A program made the position numbers and the translations under genes. Below the pieces are notes generated by a model. That model made no database searches and was not told the origin of the DNA. It saw nothing but the letters and a program-made list of their open reading frames with translations. This document shows, in pieces, positions 8,336-15,826 of a DNA stretch of 15,826 nucleotides (position 1 is the stretch's first letter; every line of letters starts with the position of its first letter). The DNA comes from Zygnema cylindricum (taxonomy: Eukaryota > Streptophyta > Zygnematophyceae > Zygnematales > Zygnemataceae), in assembly GCA_037447655.1 (NCBI GenBank), contig JBBHKE010000867.1:192056-207881 (forward strand), given 5' to 3'.

Positions 8336-8824
8336 CACCGTGAATCGCTATTAGCGTAATGAAATAGATAGCGTAATGAAACAATTAGCGTACTTTACGG
8401 TAAATTGTGTTTTTTCGGGTACACCATGATACTAATTTATCATGTACTCTAATTTGTAAACTGCTTTGTAAAAATTTTCAGCACATAATATGTCCACACT
8501 AAAACATGAATATGTACGAAACTGTTCAAATCGTACGCCGTCGCGTTTTTTTGACATCTGCGTATGCCGGAAAATATTTACGCAATTATATATTATTATA
8601 TTTTATGTACTTTTAAACTTAAAAATGTACGAAATAGTACAGATCTGGCTGTCCGTACACCACACTATTTAAAAGGGAACTAAATTACAGTTATGAACCG
8701 CATTGAGCGGGGTACCTCAAATAACGTGCAAAAACATTTAGCGTACTTTATTCTATTTGAGAATTTGCCCCAAAAAAAGGGGTACCCCAATTAGCGTCAT
8801 GTACGCTAATAGCGATTCGCGGTG
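8336..8824. mobile_element. 489-bp MITE with TA target duplication in the gene's 5' leader
   Basis: The ends are inverted repeats of about 23 bp: CACCGTGAATCGCTATTAGC at the left and its reverse complement (one mismatch) at the right. TA flanks both sides (8334-8335, 8825-8826). Copy B shows the uninterrupted site AAAGC-TA-CTTTCTTCC at the same place, so the insertion and the TA duplication are seen directly. Subterminal TTAGCGTACTTTA repeats (near 8383 and 8740) lie inside. TA duplication with terminal inverted repeats points to a Tc1/mariner-type non-autonomous element. It has no transposase and sits between the predicted transcription start and the ORF. Confidence 0.88.
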
Positions 8825-8954
8825 TACCTTCTTCCTTCATTTTCCAGACTTTTTTTTCCAAAGTTTCCCCCAAAAATCTTACATGCTTCGAACCGTTCTG
8901 CGGTCAAAAACACCTAAAATCCTCTCTAATTCCGGTACGGGACTAATCTCCACC

Positions 8955-9632
8955 ATGGATGTCCTTCCAAAGACAGCCGCTTGCACACACTCCCTCCACC
9001 ATGGCCATCCCAGGAACCGTACGGAGCATGTACGGACAAATTCTTCTCCTCGTTTCCTCCGCCATGGCGGAAAAGACTACGAAAGCCATCACCATCGTTT
9101 CGGCCGTCATCACGGCCATGGACACAGGCGTGGGGAAGTCGTAGAGATACCGGCCGGCCACATTCTGACGGTCGTCAAAACTGCGCCGGAGGGTACGGAG
9201 AGTACGGAGAGTACCGGAGCGGTGTCTTCTGAGTTCGCTCGAATTGTACGGATCGGACGTCACGGGAATCCCGGAGGCCATGGACGGAGTTACGGACGTC
9301 ACGGAAGTCCAGAAAGTCAAGAGGGTCACGGAGGTCACGGGCGTCACGGAAGTCACGCGCACGGAGGATTCCGCGGCGGGCATCGTCGCGGGGAAATTTC
9401 CGCCGGTTTGGTCGCCGGCGGAGAGACGGCCGGCGAGGCGGAAAAGATGACGGCCGACAGGATTTCCGAACGCGGCGCGGGCGGATGGAAAAGTCACGGG
9501 GAGCGTGACGGGCGTCACGGGCGTCACGGAAGCCGCGGAGGGCGCGGTATGCGTCACGTCACGAATGACGTCAGCGCACCGGTCGATGAACCGAATGTGG
9601 ACGGAGGTGACGTCGGCATTAAGGAAGCATAG
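8955..9632 (+). CDS. His/Gly/Arg-rich protein of unknown function, copy A (225 aa)
   Basis: I do not recognise the family. The ORF begins MDVLPKTAACTHSL at an ideal Kozak site (CCACCATGG). An in-frame ATG at 8883 (MLRTVLRSKTPK, weaker context, also in copy B) would give 249 aa with a basic, acid-free leader resembling a mitochondrial presequence. The still earlier ATG at 8757 lies inside the MITE. Residues about 30-60 are His-rich (HHHRFGRHHGHGHRR). Residues about 100-145 and 190-210 repeat G-R-H-G, G-H-G and H-G-S, coded by GGTCACGG/CGTCACGG units. The tail is acidic (EPNVDGGDVGIKEA). No signal peptide or membrane span is seen. Supporting context is the CCAAT/TATA promoter upstream, AATAAA 130 bases after the stop, a sharp rise in GC, and a gapless paralogous ORF in copy B. 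Caveat: a long antisense frame is also open, so expression is unproven. Confidence 0.6.
   Translation: MDVLPKTAACTHSLHHGHPRNRTEHVRTNSSPRFLRHGGKDYESHHHRFGRHHGHGHRRGEVVEIPAGHILTVVKTAPEGTESTESTGAVSSEFARIVRIGRHGNPGGHGRSYGRHGSPESQEGHGGHGRHGSHAHGGFRGGHRRGEISAGLVAGGETAGEAEKMTADRISERGAGGWKSHGERDGRHGRHGSRGGRGMRHVTNDVSAPVDEPNVDGGDVGIKEA
9240..9560 (+). repeat. GTCACGG short tandem motif within the ORF
   Basis: The heptamer GTCACGG, often as CGTCACGGAAGT or GGTCACGGGC, occurs about ten times, in two clusters (about 9259-9350 and 9492-9530). In the gene frame it encodes repeating His-Gly with Arg, Ser or Gly between, so the low-complexity protein regions seem to have grown by slippage of this unit. Confidence 0.7.
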
Positions 9633-9761
9633 AGTCGGAGAAGCTTCCACGTGTCGGTTTTGTCGGTTTCGGTTCTGAGTTTCTGACTTCAAAGGAGGAA
9701 GGGTATTTGAAACGTGACGTCACGTCAGGTGACAGGGCGTGACATCAGCTACTGTATGATA

Positions 9762-9767
9762 AATAAA
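9762..9767 (+). terminator. Polyadenylation signal AATAAA
   Basis: A canonical AATAAA in GATAAATAAAGAGG, 130 bases after the TAG stop of the His/Gly-rich ORF, followed by a GT-poor A/G-rich stretch. It supports a plus-strand polymerase II transcript ending near 9785. Confidence 0.6.
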
Positions 9768-9782
9768 GAGGATGATTAGAAA

Positions 9783-12250
9783 ACATTGATGACGTCAGCA
9801 ACATTTATTTCGGAGAAGTGTTTTTTAGGACCGATGTGGAAGGGATAGATGGAGTTCTTTAAAATTCTGAAACGTGTCATATTCTGAATGAAGAGGTGTG
9901 AAGGAGCCAGGTTCATAAAAAGAAGAAAAGAAAAAAAAGGTGTAACAAAAAAAGGAAAAGAAAAGAATGATAGTGAAAGATAGTGAAAAATGATAGTGAG
10001 AGATTTGAAATGATAGTGGAGAAAAAAAGGAAAAAAGAGACTTGAAATGATAGTGGAGATGAAAAAAAAAAAAAACAAGGGAGACGTTAAGTGGTCCGGC
10101 TAGATTGGAAGGACTCCGTCTAATGTTAACCTGTTTTTTTATTTTAATTATTTAGTTTTTTTAAGATTATATTAGGATTTTTTTTGGGTACTTTGTGGGA
10201 TTTGGTAGACACGTGTGTAAAAAGAGAAGGATTTGAGGAGAAGGCGGTAAATAGTGGAAAAGAGATTGCAAATAGAGAGAGGGAGAGAGGGAGAGGATTT
10301 GTATATCACATATATGTAATGTATATGAATTGGGATTTTGTCGAACTGTGTGATATTTTGGATGTATCTGGAAATATTCGGCAATTGACTTTCTCTGTCA
10401 CTTAGTTTTTATTTATAAATATTTTATTTTCTATTCATGCCTTGGTATGCCTTCTCCTTCTTTTTCCCTCTCTCACCCCTCTCCCCCCTCTCCCCCCCGC
10501 TCCTCTCTATTGTTTTTTCTCTTTTGTGCTTTCAAAAGATCGGAATCTTTTTTTGTGCAACCAAAATATCAAAACATTCAGTTTCCGTTCCGTTACCTCT
10601 TACTGTCGATGCTTCGGTGTACTTCCTGTTTTTTTCATAAATAGTGAAACTGATTCTTTTCTCTCCACTTGTACCGGTCGGTCGGAATGAATGTTTTTCG
10701 TATAAAAATTGTTTCACGAAAAAAAGCTTTTTTTTTAAGGCAGCAATAGTCCTCTTTGATTTCCAAGTAAGACTGATTTGAAAGGAGTTTGGACAGAGAA
10801 GTGTAAGATTCTCCCCATCCCTCTCCCTCTCCCCCTCTCTCTCTCTCCCTCTCCCCCTCTCTCTCTCTCTCCCTCGCCTTCTCCCATCGCATCTTAATTC
10901 AAATTTAACTTTTATTTCAGCCCTTCTATTTGGCGTGTATTTCAAAAAATATTTGCTCATTTTCAATACTGCAAATTCCATATACTTTAAATGCTTCAAT
11001 TATTTTGTTTGTAATTACTTTAACAACTTAAATAACTTTCAAATATGGCCTTAATGGTGTAAGACCATTGCATAATTTCATTGTTAACATTATTTAAATG
11101 GTGAAAATTAAAACATAGATGGAACGGTCGTCGATTTTTACTCGTGAAAAGTGTGTTGCCTTCGATGATTTTTGAACTATTGTCGCAATTTCAACGTCCA
11201 TTGGTAAAAATAAAATAACTGTATGGGAATCTCTCGATTTGATTGATAAAAGAAAAAGTTTAAAATGTAAAAAAGTTCGTAGAAAATCTGTAGCATTACA
11301 GTTTATAACGTAACATAATATAACACAATTAATATAGAATCTTAAAATATATTATGATATAATTATACGTAGCATTAATGAGTTCACTAGATGGCATTCC
11401 AAATTGCATACTTCAGTATTACCGACGATGATATAATATAATATAATAATCATTGCATAATATAATATAATGAATATAATATAATACAATATAACATAGT
11501 ATGGTAAAATAAAATATAAATGTAAATGTTATGTGTTCAGTGGTCAAAAGAGCGCACAAAAGGGGACTCCAAATAGAAAAACATACATTTAGTGTTTGCT
11601 TTCGTTACAATTGCCGCATTATGGCATATGGAACGAACAACCATACATTAAAAACTTACTTAAGACTAATATATTAAAGAACTACATACGGATTTTGCCT
11701 CCCCCTTTTCTTTTTCCATTTTTTGTTCTCACGTACTCAGATGGTTTCTAACCGTGCTCTTTTAATAAAGGCTTGCCCTGTTTTTCTTATTAAATAGTAA
11801 GGAGCCCTCTGACTTAGAACTTTGAGGTCTTAAACAGTACATTGAGTGTCTAGCATTTTATTTTATTGTTATGTACTTGTAAGTGATTTGTATGTACTAT
11901 TCGCAATCTAGAGATTTTTTTTTGTATTTTTTTTTTTGTCGTAAGTAGGTTTACGTATATTATTCACGCGTAAGATTACCTTTACATCGTACCGCATTTA
12001 CGGCTTCTTGGTATCTTCTTTTTTTATAAAGCCTCTTAGGCTTGTTTGTAAATTTAATATCAAAAAACAACTCAACGACACATCTTTCATCTTTGAATTT
12101 TTGTTTTTTATTTGTAACTTTCCATACAAACAACCTCATCCCAGCGAACATAAAAGAAAAAAAAGAAAGCAGAAAAATATTGGTTGCGCTTTGACCGTCG
12201 ATATTCGATTTTCGATATTCAATATATCGAATATCATTTATCGCAACAAG
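9783..12250. other. AT-rich spacer between copies A and B, no gene found
   Basis: Contains an A/G-rich stretch with five GATAGTG units (about 9966-10060), CT tracts at about 10457-10507 and 10812-10875, an (ATAAT)n-like array at about 11429-11520, and scattered A/T runs. A 10-bp inverted repeat, GATATTCGAT with ATCGAATATC, lies at 12200-12235 just before copy B. Open frames here are short, compositionally biased and lack promoter or splice support. I see no RNA gene. Confidence 0.6.
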
Positions 12251-13424
12251 GAACTGTCGATACACACACTACAAACACCTTTTACAGTTTTGTTTCCTGA
12301 GCAACACTAAATGGCGGACTGGTCGTGGATAATACTTATCATATTAGAAACGATTCAAGACGATATCTGGTACCATCGATTTTTACACGAGAAGTCTAAA
12401 TTAATTCTTGACTTGCCAAGAATTTGTCGCCATTATTTTTTTCTTGAAAATCCACACAAAAAGCGGTACGGACTATGTTGCACATAAAAGGATTATGGAC
12501 TACGCTTTCTTATGTTAGTGAACAATTTGTTTTTAAAAAGTATAGCCAAATGTGAGCTATCGGTGTGCCGTTTTGCATCGGTCCACTTGCCTTCTCTTTA
12601 GTTTTTTTTCGGTGTGTTGCTTACGTCTCGGCTTGCCGCACCCTCCGCTTTTAGGCAAGTCACGCTGCATTTGTAGTCAACCTATAGATGAGCAAAGTGC
12701 CATTTGCTCGGTTGCTTGTACGGTAGGGAGTGTACAACAACAACATACATGGTTCAAGATGCAATCGCGACGATTAATAACGACGCAAGATACATTATCA
12801 AACACGAAGCATTTTCTAGCCACGTTCCACAACTAGGGGTATACGTGGCCTTCTTGTGGATATCGTGCTACTATTATGTGACCTTGTCCTCACATATCCC
12901 ACATGATGCCATGTATCCTCACGAGTAGCATTACATACTGGTGTTGCGATTTAGGAGGTAACAACCTCTAGTGAATGCGACTACAAGCATTGAGACCCGG
13001 CTGACAGTTTCATACTTGTTGATTTAAAGATACTCGCGACTATAAACTAATTCTTTGACAACTTTTTGCGTGATTGCGCTTGATATTTTTTTGAATCTAG
13101 AGGACCTACCAACAATTCCCTTATGCTACTGCCGGTTTTTTACCGACCATCTTTTTCTCTCACCCTTCAAAAGTTCCCAAACTTCCCCTCTTATCCACTA
13201 AAGCATGGTGATGAATATTGGGAGAGGATCGAGAGACTTACCTCCGCAACATGCGGAGCATATATACGATACCCCTACTTTTGACCTTTAGTGTGGCATA
13301 GTATTAGGCTTTACGTCGCTGACCCACTTTCTCTTTTGCAATCAGTGTATAGGGTACTTTTAATTGCTCGTATAGCTTGGTATATATTTTTCTTATTATT
13401 TTTCCAGCTTTCAATCATAGGCTC

Positions 13425-13668
13425 CTTGTTGGATTTCTGCGGAATCCGGGATGTGGTATGTCCCATCTTATGGAAAAGTTGAGCCCGCCAAGGCTCGAAC
13501 ATGGGGCCTTGACTTTGGCCGTCAACACACTATTCACTACGCCTCCAGCTCGATGTCGAGCCCGGCGAGTCCGTACGTGTTTATTATGGGAAGCCATGAG
13601 TATGGACGTACCATATTCTACCCCGTATTGGGCGAGAGCATCCATGTGCCAATCTAATACTTCCAACG
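13425..13668 (-). mobile_element. Copy B-specific insertion carrying a tRNA-like unit (SINE-like)
   Basis: About 240 bases of higher GC content interrupt the alignment with copy A, between sequences matching A near 6230 and 6265. The middle holds a minus-strand tRNA-like cloverleaf (listed separately) and a perfect 14-bp palindrome GCTCGATGTCGAGC (13548-13561). A tRNA-derived SINE in reverse orientation would explain it, but about 115 bases precede the tRNA head, no clear A-rich tail is seen, and I could not define target duplications. A dispersed tRNA pseudogene or a composite insertion is an alternative. Confidence 0.5.
13481..13551 (-). pseudogene. tRNA-like sequence (pseudo-tRNA or SINE head)
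   Basis: The 71-nt minus-strand sequence fits the full tRNA geometry: acceptor stem GAGCTGG/CGGGCTC (6 of 7 pairs), a weak D arm GCGT/GTGT, a perfect 5-bp anticodon stem TTGAC/GTCAA with loop GGCCAAA, a 4-nt variable loop, and a T arm CCATG/CTTGG (4 of 5 pairs) with TTCGAGC in the loop. Box A (AGGCGTAGTGAA) matches the consensus at about 9 of 12 positions, and box B retains GTTCGAGCC. TTTT follows a few bases after the 3' end. U33 is replaced by G, so it is unlikely to work in translation; the nominal anticodon would be CCA. Confidence 0.55.
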
Positions 13669-14398
13669 TCGCTTAATGCTTGAAGTGTTTTTAGTCCTTA
13701 GAGATTTTGGTCTCTTAGCTTTAATGGTCGTCAACTGTTTTTCGCTTCAATCATCTCATACATTGATAGTTTAACCTTCGCGTTTTTGACAATAAAATCT
13801 TCAGATACTAACACGTTCTAAATCATGCATTGATCAGGGGTTCAAGATAATCTCTTTGGAAATGAAGTTGTTTATTAGTTGCAAAGGCTTAGGACAGGAG
13901 CCGATGGGTGAGAAAAAGCTACAACGCCAATCGAATTGGTGTTAAAAACACTAATTCGGCTCCCCTAAAAAAAGACCCTTAAACCTAAAATAGAATTATA
14001 ATACTTGTTTCTCCTTCACCTAAAACTATTTGGCTAGTGTGAAAGTAGCGAAGAAATGTCCCCTTAGTGGACACGCGTTGCGTCATAAGTGGCACCATGG
14101 ACACCAAAGTGGATCAAAATAGTCTCATTTGACTTTTTTTGTTTTTTTGGAATTTTTGAATTGTGATATCACTTTTGTCACCATTTGACCGAAAAAAGGA
14201 CTTGGCTTCCAATTTGACAAAAAATGTCAAATAAACTATAATCAGTAACACGTTTTGGACAAAAATATGGAAAAATAATTCACCGGCTTCTTAACCGCCG
14301 AAAACTGCCGTACGGCGTCAGCTGTGTTCGCGCAAGCGACGAGTTCGCACGCGTAAAAACCACACTATTTCCCGACGTTTGAAATCGGCATTAATTTG

Positions 14399-14856
14399 TA
14401 GTGTTGTGTATCGGTAAAAAATTTATCGCGATAACACCGATACCGATAGTTATCGGTTATCGAACGGTCAGAGTTACCGATATATTTGTACTTTCTGTAC
14501 TTTCTGTCTGGAGTACACGTGGCAAGTTTCCAGTGGATCCCAGGGAAGAAAGGGACAAACCCATGGCGTCGAATGTGAAAGGTACATCGTTTTAACTGGA
14601 ACCGTACTAAAGCCGTACATATCTTATTCCGGCTATTGTACTTTCGGCTTGTACAAATGATCTGATTGGTAGGCACCTCAGGAGATAGGGGTTGTGAGTA
14701 GGGCGCGTGGGGGGAATAACACGTACAGTTGAGTGAACTGCCGTACGTTTATCTGTAAGTTCCGTACATATATCTCCGTACCTATATATCGATTATCGGC
14801 TTCCCGAAAAAAGGCCCATATCGGTTATTGGCAAATCCTTCCGATATACAACACTA
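14399..14856. mobile_element. Complete non-autonomous hAT element, 458 bp
   Basis: Terminal inverted repeats TAGTGTTGTGTATCGG and CCGATATACAACACTA (one mismatch in 16). They are flanked by the 8-bp duplication TTAATTTG (14391-14398 and 14857-14864). Copy A has the corresponding uninterrupted site near 7630-7645. A TAGTG-type terminus with 8-bp duplication is characteristic of hAT transposons. Internal sequence has repeated CCGATA/TATCGG and CCGTAC motifs and no transposase, so it is a MITE-like derivative. Confidence 0.88.
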
Positions 14857-14880
14857 TTAATTTGTTACAAGAACAAGTTT

Positions 14881-15198
14881 CACGTGTTTCTACATGATCC
14901 ACTTAATGGCTATATTAAATACAAAATAATAATCAAGTATGCCACGATTGGTGGCAGTTAAATTAGTCCTGATAGCCGTACTTTATTCGGTTAATTACCA
15001 CGGTACCACGTGTATCTCTTCCTCCAATGGAACATCGACGTTGTGTTTTTTCTCTGTTTCATCAGTGGCTAGAAAACGTGATTTTGGACCAAAGGTACAA
15101 CACTCGACAGCTGTCACATCCACATAGAACTGCACAATGTGTCGCAAAAATGCCGTTGACGAAATTGCCGAAACTAAACGATTCGTAAACACCACGTG
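14881..15198 (+). promoter_or_regulatory. Conserved E-box cluster, copy B
   Basis: CACGTG at 14881-14886, 15007-15012 and 15193-15198, matching in order and spacing the three in copy A. The intervening CCTCCAATGG and the GACAGCTGTC palindrome are also kept. Confidence 0.5.
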
Positions 15199-15387
15199 GC
15201 GAGGCAAGCTGGAGCGAAAAGACGACGCGTCGCTTAAAACATCTCCATTATAACGAAATGTGGAATTTCGACGAAAACCGAAACATCGCGGTAAGTGAAT
15301 TAACGTCACTTTCAAGATAGTTTCCCAATTCCAACGCGCGTTATCTTCGAAAAATCTGATCGGACGGCCCATATCGTTTGCTGAACC

Positions 15388-15506
15388 CACAAGTCAAGAT
15401 GGACCAATCAGCTGCAAGCGCTCCCCTCTACCAACACACGCCTTCCCACCTCCATCTCCATCGATAAAAGCCAGAATTCTCATTCTCGTTATCTCAATTC
15501 ACTCCA
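15388..15506 (+). promoter_or_regulatory. CCAAT/TATA core promoter of the His/Gly-rich gene, copy B
   Basis: CCAATCAG at 15404-15411 and GATAAAAG at 15463-15470, in the same spacing as copy A, followed by the same CTCAATTCACTCC presumptive initiator. Here the leader to the ORF is uninterrupted, so the predicted 5' UTR is about 180 bases against about 680 in copy A. Confidence 0.72.
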
Positions 15507-15679
15507 TCTTCCCTCTCGACAATTCCTGCCGAGAATTCCATTCTAAAGCTACTTTCTTCCTTAATTTTCCAGACTTTGTTTTCCACAGTTTCCCCCAAAA
15601 ATCTTACATGCTTCGAACCGTTCTGCGGTCAAAAACACCAAAAATCCTCTCTAATTCCGGTATGCGACAAATCTCCACC

Positions 15680-15826
15680 ATGGATGTCCTTCCAAAGACA
15701 GCCGCTTGCACACACTCCCTCCACCATGGCCATCCCAGGAACCGTACGGAACATGTACGGACAAACTCTTCTCCTCGTTTCCTCCGCCATGGCGGAAAAG
15801 ACGACGAAAGCCATCACCATCGTTTC
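15680..15826 (+). CDS. His/Gly/Arg-rich protein of unknown function, copy B (partial, N-terminal 49 codons)
   Basis: Paralog of the copy A gene with the same CCACCATGG start and no indel over the visible part; it runs off the window end. From the upstream in-frame ATG (15608) to the end there are 7 base differences from copy A: three are silent in this frame and four change residues (T to M, G to R and L to Q in the optional leader, Y to D near the end). In the main ORF only one of three differences changes the protein. The alternative +1 frame would have two of three replacement changes. The full length and the low-complexity region lie outside the window. Confidence 0.58.
   Translation, partial: MDVLPKTAACTHSLHHGHPRNRTEHVRTNSSPRFLRHGGKDDESHHHRF

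Larger units (their letters stand above)
4093..9101 (+). repeat. Copy A of a duplicated genomic unit (portion alignable to copy B)
   Basis: By eye this stretch aligns collinearly with 12251-15826. Similarity starts around the shared AAACACCTTTT motif (about 4110) and runs to the window end (A 9101 corresponds to B 15826). The left two thirds are diverged and appear non-coding, with short strongly conserved islands (for example about 6508-6535 against 13974-14001). Similarity rises sharply from about 7850 toward the promoter and ORF. Copy-specific insertions, listed separately, explain the length difference. Because B is cut by the window end, the unit may extend through the downstream spacer to about 12250, giving a tandem period near 8 kb. 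Confidence 0.85.
12251..15826 (+). repeat. Copy B of the duplicated genomic unit, truncated by window end
   Basis: Collinear with copy A from about 4093 to 9101. It lacks A's LTR with duplicated flank, A's half hAT insertion and A's MITE. It has its own insertions at about 13425-13668 and 14399-14856. From the promoter into the ORF the match is very close (7 differences in 219 bases of ORF, no indels); on the left it is much lower. Confidence 0.85.

Noticed and set aside
8943-9692. 249-codon minus-strand frame with VTSVTPVT repeats, antisense to the His/Gly-rich ORF
   Set aside because: It has no promoter or Kozak support, and the repeats are the complement of the GTCACGG units. All promoter, poly(A) and start evidence lies on the plus strand.
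10532-10999. 155-codon minus-strand ORF
   Set aside because: Its middle is Arg/Glu repeat from a CT tract, the rest is AT-rich without splice or promoter signals, and there is no recognisable domain.
12200-12235. GATATTCGAT/ATCGAATATC inverted repeat as a terminal repeat of copy B
   Set aside because: No matching partner is seen at the other end of the unit, and the start of copy A lacks it.
15629-15820. Minus-strand frame at the window end
   Set aside because: It is the antisense shadow of the copy B gene, as at 8943-9692.

Overview
The window reads as nuclear DNA of an invertebrate animal. The evidence is spliced minus-strand exons of an animal-type glutamate transporter, long (GA)n, (GT)n and polypyrimidine tracts, TATA/CCAAT-type promoters, an AATAAA signal, and several classes of eukaryotic transposon. 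I cannot name the species or phylum. There are no operons, rRNA genes, CRISPR arrays or other prokaryotic features. Most open frames in the AT-rich and microsatellite parts are chance.

Region 1 (1-2695, minus strand) is the 5' end of an SLC1-family (EAAT-like) sodium/dicarboxylate symporter gene. Three exons (2695-2519, 1290-1191, 466-about 361) join in frame. They encode a cytosolic N-terminus, TM1 and the FPGEL-containing TM2; the rest of the gene lies beyond base 1. Its introns are filled with simple repeats and one minisatellite. Region 2 (2696-4092) holds simple repeats and a possible CCAAT-bearing regulatory stretch, with no convincing gene.

Region 3 (about 4093-12250) and region 4 (about 12251-15826, cut by the window end) are two copies, A and B, of a duplicated unit of roughly 7-8 kb. 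Each copy has a diverged, apparently non-coding left part. It is followed by conserved E-boxes, then a promoter with CCAATCAG and GATAAAAG motifs (4 mismatches in 119 bases between copies), then an ORF for a His/Gly/Arg-rich protein. Copy A's ORF is complete and followed by AATAAA; copy B's leaves the window after 49 codons.

Comparing A with B works as a resurrected empty-site assay and exposes insertions private to one copy. In A these are: an LTR (4705-5438) flanked by a 206-208 bp duplication of host sequence; a half hAT element within a 694-bp insertion bounded by identical 31-bp direct repeats; and a 489-bp MITE with TA target duplication inside the gene's 5' leader. In B they are: an insertion carrying a tRNA-like cloverleaf on the minus strand, and a complete 458-bp non-autonomous hAT element with an 8-bp target duplication. 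The most notable items are the duplicated His/Gly-rich gene family with its conserved promoter, the recombinant-looking LTR junction and the MITE in the leader.
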